A stretch of 64,000 nucleotides of DNA from Dechloromonas agitata is5 (GCF_000519045.1 NZ_KI912532.1:1550001-1614000), one strand, 5' to 3'. Positions 52,599 to 60,690 are shown, numbered from the stretch's first letter. The notes: generated by a model not told the origin, from the letters alone. Made by a program: numbers and translations.

Positions 52599-53123
52599 AT
52601 GACTCTCCAGCTCCGACACGAAACCCCGGACGATATTTCCGCCATCGAGGCCATCACGGTCGCCGCCTTTGCCGATGCACCACACACCAGTCACACCGAG
52701 CAATTCATCGTGCGCGCACTGCGCGCTGCCAACGAACTGACGCTATCCATCGTGGCCGAAGAACACGGCCAGATCAGCGGCCATGTAGCCCTGTCACCCG
52801 TGACCATCACCGACGGCCACGGCCACGGCCGCAAGGCTAAGGACTGGTACGGCTTGGGGCCGATCTCCGTCCTGCCGCAAAGGCAAGGGCACGGCATCGG
52901 CTCGCGCCTGATGGAACAGGCGCTGTCTGAACTGCGTGACATGCAGGCCGCGGGCTGCGTGCTGCTGGGCGACCCCGCGTATTACGCGCGTTTTGGTTTT
53001 CAGGCCCGTGCGGGCCTGCAACTGCAGGGCGTGCCGCCCGGCTACTTCATGGCACTGGCCTTCGATGGGCCGGTGCCCGAAGGCATCGCGCACTACAGCG
53101 ATGCTTTCAACGCCGCCGCCTGA
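52599..53123 (+). CDS. GNAT-family N-acetyltransferase
   Basis: The 174-residue protein is a YhbS-like GNAT: N-terminal LRHETPDDISAIEAITVAAF and the acetyl-CoA-binding motif VLPQRQGHGIGSRLMEQAL at about 88-106. The segment CVLLGDPAYYARFGFQA follows. The acceptor is unknown. It follows the IS110 element and belongs to the metal-resistance insert or to the backbone beyond it. The ATG at 52599 has a purine-rich tract rather far upstream. Confidence 0.85.
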   Translation: MTLQLRHETPDDISAIEAITVAAFADAPHTSHTEQFIVRALRAANELTLSIVAEEHGQISGHVALSPVTITDGHGHGRKAKDWYGLGPISVLPQRQGHGIGSRLMEQALSELRDMQAAGCVLLGDPAYYARFGFQARAGLQLQGVPPGYFMALAFDGPVPEGIAHYSDAFNAAA

Positions 53124-53207
53124 GCCAGCGCGAAGGCGGCGGCGTTCTGAATCGGCTGCTGGCCTTGAACACCGCGCGCGGCCACTACCGCGACCGGATT
53201 TGCATTT

Positions 53208-53242
53208 CACCGCGCCCAGGACGGAACGGCCTGGGCGCGGTG
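53208..53242 (-). terminator. Strong hairpin after the small post-parB gene
   Basis: CACCGCGCCCAGG / CCTGGGCGCGGTG form a 13-bp perfect stem with a 9-base loop, 11 bases after the stop of the minus-strand frame that ends at 53253. No T run follows. It probably ends the parB transcript and may also shield the GNAT transcript coming from the left. Confidence 0.5.
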
Positions 53243-53252
53243 CTGATCGCGG

Positions 53253-53460
53253 TTATTCCTTCGTCTCGATGAGCCACCACAAGACGCGCGGCAAGGCGCG
53301 GCCCGTGATGGGATGAATGTCGGTGAGGTCGGCGCGGGCTGACCAGCCCGAGGGCGGGCGATAGCCGCTACGTCGCCTGCGCCGTGCCAGCGGCGGGCGC
53401 GTACTGTGCCGGGGGCGTAGATCGCCGCCATGCGCGGGCGGCTGGTGGCGGTGTGGATCA
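53253..53460 (-). CDS. Possible small protein downstream of parB
   Basis: Between parB and the GNAT gene the minus strand has a frame ending LTDIHPITGRALPRVLWWL-IETKE at 53253, whose composition looks like real protein. The best ribosome binding site (GGAGAAGCTCC) and ATG at 53462 lead into another frame, whose product is Arg/Ala/Pro-rich. Either the true start is a non-ATG codon or the gene has a frameshift. Hairpins flank it on both sides. Confidence 0.35.
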
Positions 53461-53480
53461 TGGAGCTTCTCCTTCCAGCG

Positions 53481-53508
53481 AAGCGCCCCGGTCGAGGCCG
53501 GGGCGCTT
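53481..53508 (-). terminator. GC-rich hairpin immediately after parB
   Basis: AAGCGCCCCGG / CCGGGGCGCTT form an 11-bp perfect stem with a six-base loop, 15 bases downstream of the parB stop. It lacks a T run. It shares the CGCCCCG core with the hairpins at 45636-45661 and 46531-46564. Confidence 0.45.
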
Positions 53509-53522
53509 GCCTTCGGCGCGGG

Positions 53523-55580
53523 TCAAGCGGCCAGCGCCTCGGCGGGTTCATCCGCCATTGCTTCGGCATCCTCCGGGGCGTCCTGCTCCGGGCTTTCCTC
53601 CTGCGCGGCATCCTGCGGGTCTGCGGCCTTGAAGATGGCGGGCATCCAGCCCGTGCCATCGGCCAGCCGCTCGGCTTCGCTGGCAATGTCGGCCTTCTTG
53701 AGCTTCGCCAGCCGGTTGATTTGCTCGGGCGCGTACTCGCCCACGGCATCCAGAATCACGGCCTTGGAAACGTGCTTGAAGTAGCCTTCTGCGGTCGGCT
53801 TCCACCATGCGGCCATGTCGAGGCCCACGGCCTGCGCCAGTTCTTCGCCGCGATGGTGCGTCGTGGCGCGGGGCGTCACCACGTCCACCGTGGAAGCCAC
53901 GCACACGGCCAGCAGTCGCACCAGTTCGTCTTGCGGCTTCGCCAGCAGCGCGGCGAACAGTTCGGCGCTGTCCTCTGGCAAGGCTACACCGGCCACCTGT
54001 TGCAGTTCGCGCAGCGCCACGGCGGCGGGCGATTCCGGCCAGTCCGGTGCCATGCCTTCCAGCCGGTCTTGCGCCGTGAGGCGCACGCCGAGCGGCAGGC
54101 CATCGCCGTAGGCGTCGGGCTGCAAGACGGTCTGCACCATGCCATGCACCAGTGCGGCCAGCGCGACATGCGGATGCCGGGCGACTTCGATTTGCAGCGC
54201 CGCCGTGCGGTGGGCGCTCAACCGCTGCGCCAGCCGGTCGGACAGGCTCGCGGCCTTGGGTGCGTCGTCGGCGTCCTCGTGCTCGTCGTTGGCGACTTCG
54301 CCTTCGGTGTTGCCGAAACCGCGCCGCAGCTTTTCCAGCGTGCGCAGCGCCTTGGCCTCGGCTTCGCGCAGCAGGCCGCGATGAATGGCGGCTTCGCCGT
54401 TGCGGTCGATGGTGACGATGACACCGGCCACCTCGCGCACTTCGGGGGCATAGCCCTGTAAGGCGTCCTCCGCGTCTTGCAGTTCGCCGATCACCTGATC
54501 GCGCCGCCGTTCCAGCTTCTCGGCCTTGGCCTCGTCCTCGTCCTCGGCGTCGCAGGCTTCTTCCAGTTCGGCGTCGATCTTTTCGAGGCGGGTTTCCAGC
54601 GAGGCGATGCGGCGGGCCTCGCGGGTGGTCGGCTCGCGGCGATGGCGCGGGGCGTTCTGGAACGCCTGCCGTTCCTCGTAGGCCAGATGCGGCACGGCCT
54701 CCACCCACGCCCAGCCCTCGGCGCGCACGTCCTCGGCCAGCGTTGCCAGCTTGTCGCGCACCAGCGTTTCCAGCACTGCGGTATCGGTGAGGTAGGTTCC
54801 GGCATCGCCTTCTGCGAACAGGTCGCGGCGGATGCCGCCGCCTGCCTGCCGGTAGGTGTCCAGCCCGACGAAGCGCACCAGCGCGTGCGCGGCGTCGATT
54901 TCGCGCTCGGTCAGGCGCTCGCGCAGCTTGGACGGGCTGCGCTGCCATTCCGGCGCACCATAGAACGCGGCTTCCTGCGCGGCGTGGTCGTCGGTGATGG
55001 TCAAGGCCATCAACTGTTCCAGCGTGACGGTTCCAGCGCGGTAGTCGGTCATCAGGCGCGGCGAGACGTTCGCCAGCTTCAAGCGGCGCTGCACCACCAG
55101 CGGGGACACGCCGAAGTCGGCGGCAATGTCTTCGACGGGCCGGCCTTCCTTGACCAGCGCGGCGAAGGCCGCGAACTGGTCGGCGGGGTGCATGTTCTCG
55201 CGCTGCACGTTCTCCGCGAGGCTGACGGTACGGGCGGACGCATCGGCCACCAGCAGGCACGGCACTTCATAGTCGGCGGGGATGCGCTTCTTCTTCGCCA
55301 GCAGCTTCAAGGCGGTCAGGCGGCGATCACCGGCCACCACCTCGTAAGCCTCGCCGTCTGCGGAAAGGATGACGATCAGGTTTTGCAGCAGGCCGATGCG
55401 GGCAATGCTCGCGGCCAGTTCGGGGATGGACTGGCGCGGGGTCGTGCGGACGTTGCGCTTGGAGCGGCGCGGCAACAGTTGCGACAGCGGAACCAAGATC
55501 AGGTTCTTGGTCGGGTCTGCCGCTTCCAGCGGCGCGGCGGCTTCGATGGCGACGGTTTCGGTTTTGAGTACGGCGTTCAT
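53523..55580 (-). CDS. parB: ParB/RepB/Spo0J-family protein
   Basis: The 685-residue protein has the ParB N-terminal nuclease-like domain (IPELAASIARIGLLQNLIVI; GDRRLTALKLLAK; SLAENVQRENMHPADQFAAF) and a KorB-type helix-turn-helix (VEDIAADFGVSPLVVQRRLKLA). A long C-terminal region follows with a coiled coil (about 325-385) and acidic tails. It is much larger than chromosomal ParB, as is usual for Tn4371 elements. It is not paired with parA by position, so its role may be protective or regulatory in the leading region. Confidence 0.92.
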   Translation of the reverse strand: MNAVLKTETVAIEAAAPLEAADPTKNLILVPLSQLLPRRSKRNVRTTPRQSIPELAASIARIGLLQNLIVILSADGEAYEVVAGDRRLTALKLLAKKKRIPADYEVPCLLVADASARTVSLAENVQRENMHPADQFAAFAALVKEGRPVEDIAADFGVSPLVVQRRLKLANVSPRLMTDYRAGTVTLEQLMALTITDDHAAQEAAFYGAPEWQRSPSKLRERLTEREIDAAHALVRFVGLDTYRQAGGGIRRDLFAEGDAGTYLTDTAVLETLVRDKLATLAEDVRAEGWAWVEAVPHLAYEERQAFQNAPRHRREPTTREARRIASLETRLEKIDAELEEACDAEDEDEAKAEKLERRRDQVIGELQDAEDALQGYAPEVREVAGVIVTIDRNGEAAIHRGLLREAEAKALRTLEKLRRGFGNTEGEVANDEHEDADDAPKAASLSDRLAQRLSAHRTAALQIEVARHPHVALAALVHGMVQTVLQPDAYGDGLPLGVRLTAQDRLEGMAPDWPESPAAVALRELQQVAGVALPEDSAELFAALLAKPQDELVRLLAVCVASTVDVVTPRATTHHRGEELAQAVGLDMAAWWKPTAEGYFKHVSKAVILDAVGEYAPEQINRLAKLKKADIASEAERLADGTGWMPAIFKAADPQDAAQEESPEQDAPEDAEAMADEPAEALAA

Positions 55581-55659
55581 GGTGATAACTCCTTGCGGTT
55601 AGGGATGCAGCAGCGAGAGAAGCGGCAAGGGCTGCTGCCTGCCCCTGCCGCGTGGGGAT

Positions 55660-56484
55660 TCAGGCTTTCAACTGGCGCAAGCCATCGGCCAGCAGCCACA
55701 GGGAGCGGTTCAGGCGCACGTTTTGGTCAATGCCTTGAACGGGGCGGGTTTGCTGGCGGCGTCCGTTGGCGCTTCGCCCGGACAGTCCGCCCTTGGTCAA
55801 GTTCTCCTGCGTGCGGTTGAACACACTCCACAGGTCGCGGCGGTCGTCGTCATGGCGGCGCGGCATCAGGATTTGCGATTCCGTGATGGGCGCGGGCTTG
55901 TCCTCGTCGTACTTCAACGCCAGCGCAGCGCGGGCGAACACTTCCGATTCCCCTGCGTCCAGCGTGATAGCGCGCATGGCATCGCGGGATTCCTGCGCCC
56001 GGTCGAAGCCGTGCAGGACTTCGTATGCGCCTTCGATCACCTGTCCGGCCACGTCGCCCTTGTGAGGCACGCGCACGTCGGCCACGGTATCGCCGCAGAC
56101 AAGGCCATTGCTGCAAACGAAACGAAACATCCCGGCCAGCATCTGATAGCTGCTGGTGCCGTCATGGGAGTTCAGCAGGATGATTTCGTTGGCCTCGCGG
56201 CCGTTGATCTGGCTGGCGTGGCGCAGCCGGATCATGTGCTTGGTGTAGTCGCGGCGGTCGTCGTGGCGCACGCGGGTTTGCGTCACCATGAAAGGCTCGA
56301 AACCTTCCCCGCGCAGTTCTTGCAGCACGGTCGCGGTGGGGATGTAGCTGTACCGCTCGGAGCGGCTTTCGTGCGGGGCGTCCGCGAAGATGGACGGGGC
56401 CACGGCCCGGATTTGGTCGTCGGACAAGGGACGTTCCGAACGCAGCACCGGGGAACGGGAAGCGAAGCGGGATGCGAGTTGCAT
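55660..56484 (-). CDS. DUF932 (phage/plasmid-like) protein
   Basis: The 274-residue protein is a complete DUF932 member (SERYSYIPTATVLQELRGEGFEPFMVTQTRVR; MIRLRHASQI; MFRFVCSNGLVCGD; VIEGAYEVL). The family is widespread in conjugative elements and phages and is often encoded in the leading region. Its activity is unsettled. It lies 79 bases before parB, with which it probably shares a transcript. Confidence 0.9.
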   Translation of the reverse strand: MQLASRFASRSPVLRSERPLSDDQIRAVAPSIFADAPHESRSERYSYIPTATVLQELRGEGFEPFMVTQTRVRHDDRRDYTKHMIRLRHASQINGREANEIILLNSHDGTSSYQMLAGMFRFVCSNGLVCGDTVADVRVPHKGDVAGQVIEGAYEVLHGFDRAQESRDAMRAITLDAGESEVFARAALALKYDEDKPAPITESQILMPRRHDDDRRDLWSVFNRTQENLTKGGLSGRSANGRRQQTRPVQGIDQNVRLNRSLWLLADGLRQLKA

Positions 56485-57012
56485 GGCATTTCTCCTGACA
56501 AAGAAAAAAGGGTTTGCTGTTCACACCGCACACCGGATTCCTAGATTCGGAAGCCCAGCCTTTCGGCTGTTCGGTGCGGTCGGCACGAGGAACCCGGTTG
56601 GCCCTGTTGCCACCGTCTTTCCTGAGTTCATCGCCCGCGACGGTCAGGAGCGCGCGAACGGGTGCCGTCAAGGAGGCAAGCGCAGGGTTGGTGCGGCCCG
56701 CAGGCGCAGCCGAGGACACGGCCCTGCGCGCCTTGACGGCACACGGGCGCGGGCTACAGTCGCGGTGAAGGTGATGAAGTCAGGGGAGACGGCTGGACAT
56801 GGCAACGGCCCCTCAACACGCCGACCGCACGGCAAGCGAAGCGCGCAGGCCCGGATCTAGGAATCCGGGCCGGAGGCGTCAGCCGAGCGGAGCGAGGGAA
56901 CGATGGAAGCCCATCAGGGGCGAGACGCCGCAGGCGGCTCGATGCGAAGCACGACAGCGCGACCGGCCATGTCTGCTTGGCCGGGGACGCACGACCGTCC
57001 TACCATCCCTCT
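56485..57012. other. Structured leading-region intergenic module C
   Basis: These 528 gene-free bases separate the divergent DUF932 and DUF6988-like genes. A very large dyad (GTGCCGTCAAGG at 56662-56673 with its complement at 56731-56742, and inner arms GCGCAGGG / CCCTGCGC) surrounds TTGACG (56733-56738). TACAGT follows 16 bases later (56755-56760), a promoter-like pair on the plus strand. The right part (56832-56990) is a copy of the repeat described at 59048-59190. Confidence 0.55.
56832..56990 (+). repeat. Conserved two-hairpin element, copy 1
   Basis: This element is alignable over most of its length to 59048-59190. Stem I is GGCCCGGAT / ATCCGGGCC (56848-56856 with 56863-56871). Stem II is CCGGCCA / TGGCCGG (56963-56969 with 56978-56984). 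Long identical blocks such as GCGCGCAGGCCCGGATC and GATGGAAGCCC lie between and around the stems. It ends 23 bases before the start of the plus-strand gene at 57013. Confidence 0.65.
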
Positions 57013-57678
57013 ATGGAAGAAACCATCATCAACAACGACCCGTTGGAGCACATGCTTCACCGCTCCAATGCCTTGCACGAACGGCTGGATGAATTGCTGG
57101 GCAATGCCGAGTTCGATGGATCGCCCCGTGGCGAATCAGCCCTCGGCATGTGCTTGGTGGCTATGGAACATGCGGCGGCAATGCGAGCGTTGATGTCGCT
57201 GCGACTGCCCACGTCTGCCGTCGGCCTCATGCGCCTGCAGTTCGAGGCCCTGACACGGGCAATGTGGCTGCTCTACGCAGCTAGCGACGCAGCGATCGAC
57301 AAGTTGCTGGCGCCACTGACGCAGCAGAGCGAACAGGCAGCCAAGAACTTGCCTGGCGCCAGCGAAATGATTGAGCAGATCGGCAAGCGAGTCGGACAAG
57401 GCGCGCCGGCAGCCGCGCACCAGATGCTGTTGCACTTCAAGGATGTGACCTGGCACGGCATGAACTCATTCGTGCATGGCGGCATTCATCCGCTGCGGCG
57501 TAGTGCCGACGGCTTCCCGGTCGATCTTGCGCTGCAAGTGCTGCGCAGCTCGAACGGTCTGATGACCATGACCGGCATGACGATGGCAGTTCTCACCGGC
57601 GATGAAGCCGTGGCCAAGCCCGTGAGCAAGATCCAGCCGGCATTCGCCGACTGCCTGCCGGATCTGCTGAGACCTTGA
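57013..57678 (+). CDS. DUF6988-like hypothetical protein
   Basis: The 221-residue soluble helical protein (start MEETIINNDPLEHMLHRSNAL) has conserved-looking stretches SAVGLMRLQFEALTRAMWLLY and VTWHGMNSFVHGGIHPL. These resemble the DUF6988/DUF5677 group of plasmid-borne proteins of unknown activity. It is the only plus-strand gene of this block and converges on DUF2958 copy 2. The repeat element with two hairpins directly precedes it. Confidence 0.65.
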   Translation: MEETIINNDPLEHMLHRSNALHERLDELLGNAEFDGSPRGESALGMCLVAMEHAAAMRALMSLRLPTSAVGLMRLQFEALTRAMWLLYAASDAAIDKLLAPLTQQSEQAAKNLPGASEMIEQIGKRVGQGAPAAAHQMLLHFKDVTWHGMNSFVHGGIHPLRRSADGFPVDLALQVLRSSNGLMTMTGMTMAVLTGDEAVAKPVSKIQPAFADCLPDLLRP

Positions 57679-57707
57679 ACGGGGCTTCTTGCGACGCCCC
57701 GCGCAAA

Positions 57708-58058
57708 TCATTGGACGATTCGCCCGGCCAGCCGCGCATCGCGCGCATAGGCGCTCAACCGCTTTTCGGCCCGGAAAGACAGGTCTCGTTCGATTGGCAG
57801 GCCCAGCGCGCCGCTCACGGTTGCCAGTTCGCCCAGGCTGACCCAGCCGATTTCCGGCATCCCCAGGCCCAGGTCACAAAGACCAAAGGCGTGGTCGTGG
57901 TCATCGGGATCAATCTCGGTCAACAGCCAGGTCGCGCCGGCATCCGGCGTGAACAGCTTGACCACGGGTGCCGGATCGAAGTCCGGGTTCTGCAAGGATT
58001 CGCGGCCATTGGCCAGCAGCACGACGCGCTGCTCGTCGGTGATGAATGCGCAGTTCAT
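57708..58058 (-). CDS. DUF2958 protein, copy 2
   Basis: The 116-residue protein (MNCAFITDEQRVVLLANGRE ... VVKLFTPDAGATWLLTEIDP) is a paralogue of the product of 44728-45078, of equal length and clearly alignable along its whole length, with many substitutions. It has its own upstream repeat module (58074-58300), so it is probably transcribed alone. Its activity is unknown. Confidence 0.88.
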   Translation of the reverse strand: MNCAFITDEQRVVLLANGRESLQNPDFDPAPVVKLFTPDAGATWLLTEIDPDDHDHAFGLCDLGLGMPEIGWVSLGELATVSGALGLPIERDLSFRAEKRLSAYARDARLAGRIVQ

Positions 58059-58073
58059 GGTGAACTCCTGAAA

Positions 58074-58300
58074 GGTTGCCGGGCGGAATTGCCCGACCCT
58101 TCCGGGGCACGGCGCAGCGCAAGCAGTCAGGGGGCAACGACGGCCGCCAGGACGCCAGCGCCAGCGGCGCGCAGCCCTTGACGGCGAGAACGCCGTGGCA
58201 CGATGAAGGGAACAGCAAGACCGCCTCCCTCGTACGTCCACGCAACTCGGTTTTCGGCAAGTGCGCAGCACGCGCAGGCCCGCGAGGGCCGGAGTTGCGC
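58074..58300. repeat. Leading-region repeat module A (upstream of DUF2958 copy 2)
   Basis: The module shares long identical blocks with module B (58860-59190): a hairpin CGGGC-GGAATT-GCCCG, the block GGCGCAGCGCAAGCAGTCAG, and CCTTGACGGCG-AGAA-CGCCGT with a 6-bp stem and 4-base loop (58181-58196). A TGAAGGGAACAGCAAGACCG block follows. Its right end has a short version of the two-hairpin element. It fills the entire gap between the radC terminator and the DUF2958 start. Confidence 0.7.
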
Positions 58301-58313
58301 CGCCGGGCGCAGC

Positions 58314-58336
58314 AAAAAGGGGGCCGAAGCCCCCTT
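58314..58336 (-). terminator. Intrinsic terminator of radC
   Basis: Read on the minus strand, AAGGGGGC-TTCG-GCCCCCTT is an 8-bp stem with a stable TTCG loop. It is followed by a T run of five including the stem end, and starts two bases after the radC stop. This is the clearest intrinsic terminator in the window. It separates radC from the downstream DUF2958 gene. Confidence 0.85.
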
Positions 58337-58338
58337 GG

Positions 58339-58848
58339 TTAGATCAGGCCGCGCTCGGCGAAGGATGTGGTGCTGCTGCCCGCCACGATGATGTGATCCA
58401 GCGTGCGAACATCCACTAGTGCGAGTGCCTCCCTGAGCCGCTGCGTCAGCGCCCGATCAGCGGCGCTCGGCTCGGGATTGCCGCTCGGATGGTTGTGCGA
58501 AACGATGACCGCCGCCGCATTGAGCCGCAGCGCCTCCTTGACCAGCTCGCGCGGATACACCGATGCGCTGTCGATGGTGCCGCGGAACATCTCGGCATAC
58601 TCGATCAAACGATGCTGCGAATCGAGGAACAGCACCGAGAACACTTCGTGCTCGAAGCCAGCCAGCTTGGCGCGCAGGTACTCCTTGACCGCCGCCGGCG
58701 AACTGAACGATGCACCGCGCTGCATTTTGTGCTCGATGGCTTGGCGCGCGGCCTCCAGAATCTGGTCTGCCGTCGCCAGCAGGTAGCGGCCTTGTGCATC
58801 GCGCACCATCAGCGAGGCATCGAACGAGGAGAAGGACAGTTGCGACAT
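58339..58848 (-). CDS. radC: RadC-family (JAB/MPN) protein
   Basis: The 169-residue protein has the RadC JAB metalloprotease-like domain: FEHEVFSVLFLDSQHRLIEYA and the metal site SHNHPSGNPEPSAAD at about 115-129. It lacks the N-terminal helix-hairpin-helix of chromosomal RadC, as is common for mobile-element copies. The biological activity is uncertain despite the name. Its own module (B) lies upstream and a terminator follows. Confidence 0.92.
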   Translation of the reverse strand: MSQLSFSSFDASLMVRDAQGRYLLATADQILEAARQAIEHKMQRGASFSSPAAVKEYLRAKLAGFEHEVFSVLFLDSQHRLIEYAEMFRGTIDSASVYPRELVKEALRLNAAAVIVSHNHPSGNPEPSAADRALTQRLREALALVDVRTLDHIIVAGSSTTSFAERGLI

Positions 58849-59428
58849 GATCGTGCTCCGGTTGCTCGGGCGGAATTGCCCGGAACCGTGGCCAGCACGG
58901 CGCAGCGCAAGCAGTCAGGGGTCGCAGACGGCCGCCAGGACGCCAGCGCGCAAAAGCGCGCCGCCCTTGACGGCGAGAACGCCGTGATACGGTGAAGGGA
59001 ACAGCAAGACCGCCACACCCGCCCACTGCACACACTCGGATTTTTTGGCAAGCGGAGCGCGCAGGCCCGGATCAGTGAGCCGGGCAGGAGGCGTCAGTGA
59101 TGGAAGCCCGCATGGGACGAGACTCGCGCAGCGAGGCTCGATGCGCAGCACGAGAGCGCGGCCGACCGATTCATCGGTCGGAGACGTACCAACTCGCTCA
59201 CCGACTAAACCGCGGCCAAGAGAGGGGCGTCAGCATGTGAAGCCTTCACCAGCGAAGCCAGACGCTTCAGCTTGGTATCGCGTACTCAAGACTGGATATT
59301 TCGAGCGCAAGAAACAGAGAGCGCGAACGGAGGCGAATCACTACGCTTGATTCCAAGCGAGACATGGAACGTCTCACTGCCATGAGCCCGGCACGTCGCC
59401 GGCTTTGGCTTCACGCAAGGAGTCCGCC
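58849..59428. other. Gene-free region holding leading-region module B and two-hairpin element copy 2
   Basis: These 580 bases between divergent radC and the gene at 59429 contain no convincing gene. 58860-59013 is module B, the close copy of module A, with the stem ACGGCG-AGAA-CGCCGT at 58970-58985. A GCGCGC-TTTT-GCGCGC hairpin lies near 58946. 59048-59190 is the second copy of the two-hairpin element. From 59190 to 59428 I see only an AAGGAG ribosome binding site for the next gene. Confidence 0.6.
59048..59190 (+). repeat. Conserved two-hairpin element, copy 2
   Basis: This aligns to 56832-56990. Stem I is GCCCGG / CCGGGC (59065-59070 with 59080-59085). Stem II is CCGACCGA-TTCA-TCGGTCGG (59162-59181). 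Stem II differs in sequence from copy 1 but keeps perfect pairing in both copies, so the changes are compensatory. Confidence 0.65.
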
Positions 59429-59731
59429 ATGTTCATCCGATTGATCCAGCCAAGTACCTATGCAGACCTCGGCGACGTTTGGCTCCGCGACCAGCTTGCA
59501 CGTCTCACGCAGAAGCATGCGCAATTCGGAGGGCATTACCGAATCGAAGCTGATGCGGTACTGGCGCGGTTGGCATGCACTGCCAGATCGGCGAGAGAGG
59601 TGGCAGCCGCTGCCGCCGTGCAGGCTTCAACTGGCGACCACTTCCGGCGGGCAACGATCGAGGCCATCGAGTATTGCAATCGTCTGGAAAGTCGCGTCAC
59701 TCGTGCTGCCGCAGCCGTCATCGCGCACTGA
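59429..59731 (+). CDS. Hypothetical protein
   Basis: I do not recognise this 100-residue protein (MFIRLIQPSTYADLGDVWLRD...). It is Ala/Arg-rich and predicted helical, without membrane segments or known motifs. AAGGAG seven bases before the ATG supports translation. It begins a short plus-strand run of unrecognised genes that ends before the ABC-3C operon. Confidence 0.6.
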   Translation: MFIRLIQPSTYADLGDVWLRDQLARLTQKHAQFGGHYRIEADAVLARLACTARSAREVAAAAAVQASTGDHFRRATIEAIEYCNRLESRVTRAAAAVIAH

Positions 59732-59777
59732 TCGCTGCACGAGATCGCTGTTGTCCTCGAACCTGCACGATCTGACA

Positions 59778-60221
59778 ATGCTCGTCATTCCCAGCGAGTT
59801 CTTGCCGATTCATCGGCTCGGTACACCTCCGTATGACGAGTGGATGGCCGTGCTTCCCGACAACACTGAAGTCGTCGTTGCCGATGTGGCAGGCAAGCCC
59901 AGCTCCATCGGGATTGAGAAAGCCATCGCGATCGTGCAAAGCCGTGCCTATCTTGAGGCGCGGGCGCGCCAACTCCTCGTCCCGCTCGGTATGGAGGATG
60001 GCGAATGGCGACTGATTTCCATCGACTTTGGCAGCGAGGCGCAGCACCATGATTGCGAATTTTTGATGTGCTTCGCCTTCCAGGCGGCGATGACCGATCC
60101 TGCGGGCACGAGCCCATATGTCGAAGTCGGCTTTGCGTTGCCGGCGAGCTTGAGCGTCGGCCCGAGTTTCAGCCCGATGTTCGTTTTGATGATTCAAACG
60201 ACAGCGGGGCTCGATGGATGA
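59778..60221 (+). CDS. Hypothetical protein
   Basis: The 147-residue protein begins MLVIPSEFLPIHRLGTPPYDEW. It has a mixed alpha/beta composition with no motif I know. No good ribosome binding site precedes the ATG. The C-terminus may be altered, because a different frame downstream (to 60376) also looks protein-like from RFDDSNDSGARWMTWRELGG onward. It could be a functional small protein or a fragment. Confidence 0.5.
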   Translation: MLVIPSEFLPIHRLGTPPYDEWMAVLPDNTEVVVADVAGKPSSIGIEKAIAIVQSRAYLEARARQLLVPLGMEDGEWRLISIDFGSEAQHHDCEFLMCFAFQAAMTDPAGTSPYVEVGFALPASLSVGPSFSPMFVLMIQTTAGLDG

Positions 60222-60330
60222 CATGGCGAGAACTGGGTGGCTTTGCCGGGCATGTGGCGCAAGAAGTGGAGTCCACAAACGTGCTTGTCGCCAAGACCGA
60301 AGAACCTTATGTCGGATTTGGTGATGCAGG

Positions 60331-60690
60331 ATGCGTATCGAAAAACGCAAGGTCGGGAGCAAGCGAAATCTCGTGAGCAGCTTCATCACTGCCTTCGTGG
60401 GTTCCGGCTCCGTAGAAAGCGTCTGCATCAAGTTCGCCATGTTCGATGGCACCACACGGCTCTCGTACTGGGAGCCCAGGTGGTTTCAGGCCCTTCATCA
60501 GTGCATCGAGTATTACAGCGGCATGCACTACTACGGCTCCGACCTGCAACGCACCGCAGAGGAACCGGGCTTCTTCGCCAGCCTCCCCAAACGGCATGCG
60601 GTTCGGACTATGGAAGACGAGAAGCCCCATCTCACCGAAGAGGATATCAAACGGCGAAAGAGCGATTCCCTGTCGCGTCGCTGGCGGTGA
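60331..60690 (+). CDS. Hypothetical protein, probably frameshifted
   Basis: The 119-residue reading frame (MRIEKRKVGSKRNLVSSFIT ... CIEYYSGMHYYGSDLQRTAE) looks like real protein but stops shortly after EEDIKRRK. From about 60655 another frame continues to 60851 with protein-like sequence (ERFPVASLAVIDEGATCRIE ... SLKTSVDLSDLIAVEPG). Joining the frames by one base near 60660 gives a product of about 173 residues. Function is unknown. Confidence 0.45.
   Translation: MRIEKRKVGSKRNLVSSFITAFVGSGSVESVCIKFAMFDGTTRLSYWEPRWFQALHQCIEYYSGMHYYGSDLQRTAEEPGFFASLPKRHAVRTMEDEKPHLTEEDIKRRKSDSLSRRWR

Noticed and set aside
58809-59051. Small minus-strand frames through the repeat modules upstream of radC and DUF2958
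   Set aside because: They arise because the repeated hairpin modules are GC-rich and similar. Conservation fits structure better than protein, and the frames run into different gene starts.
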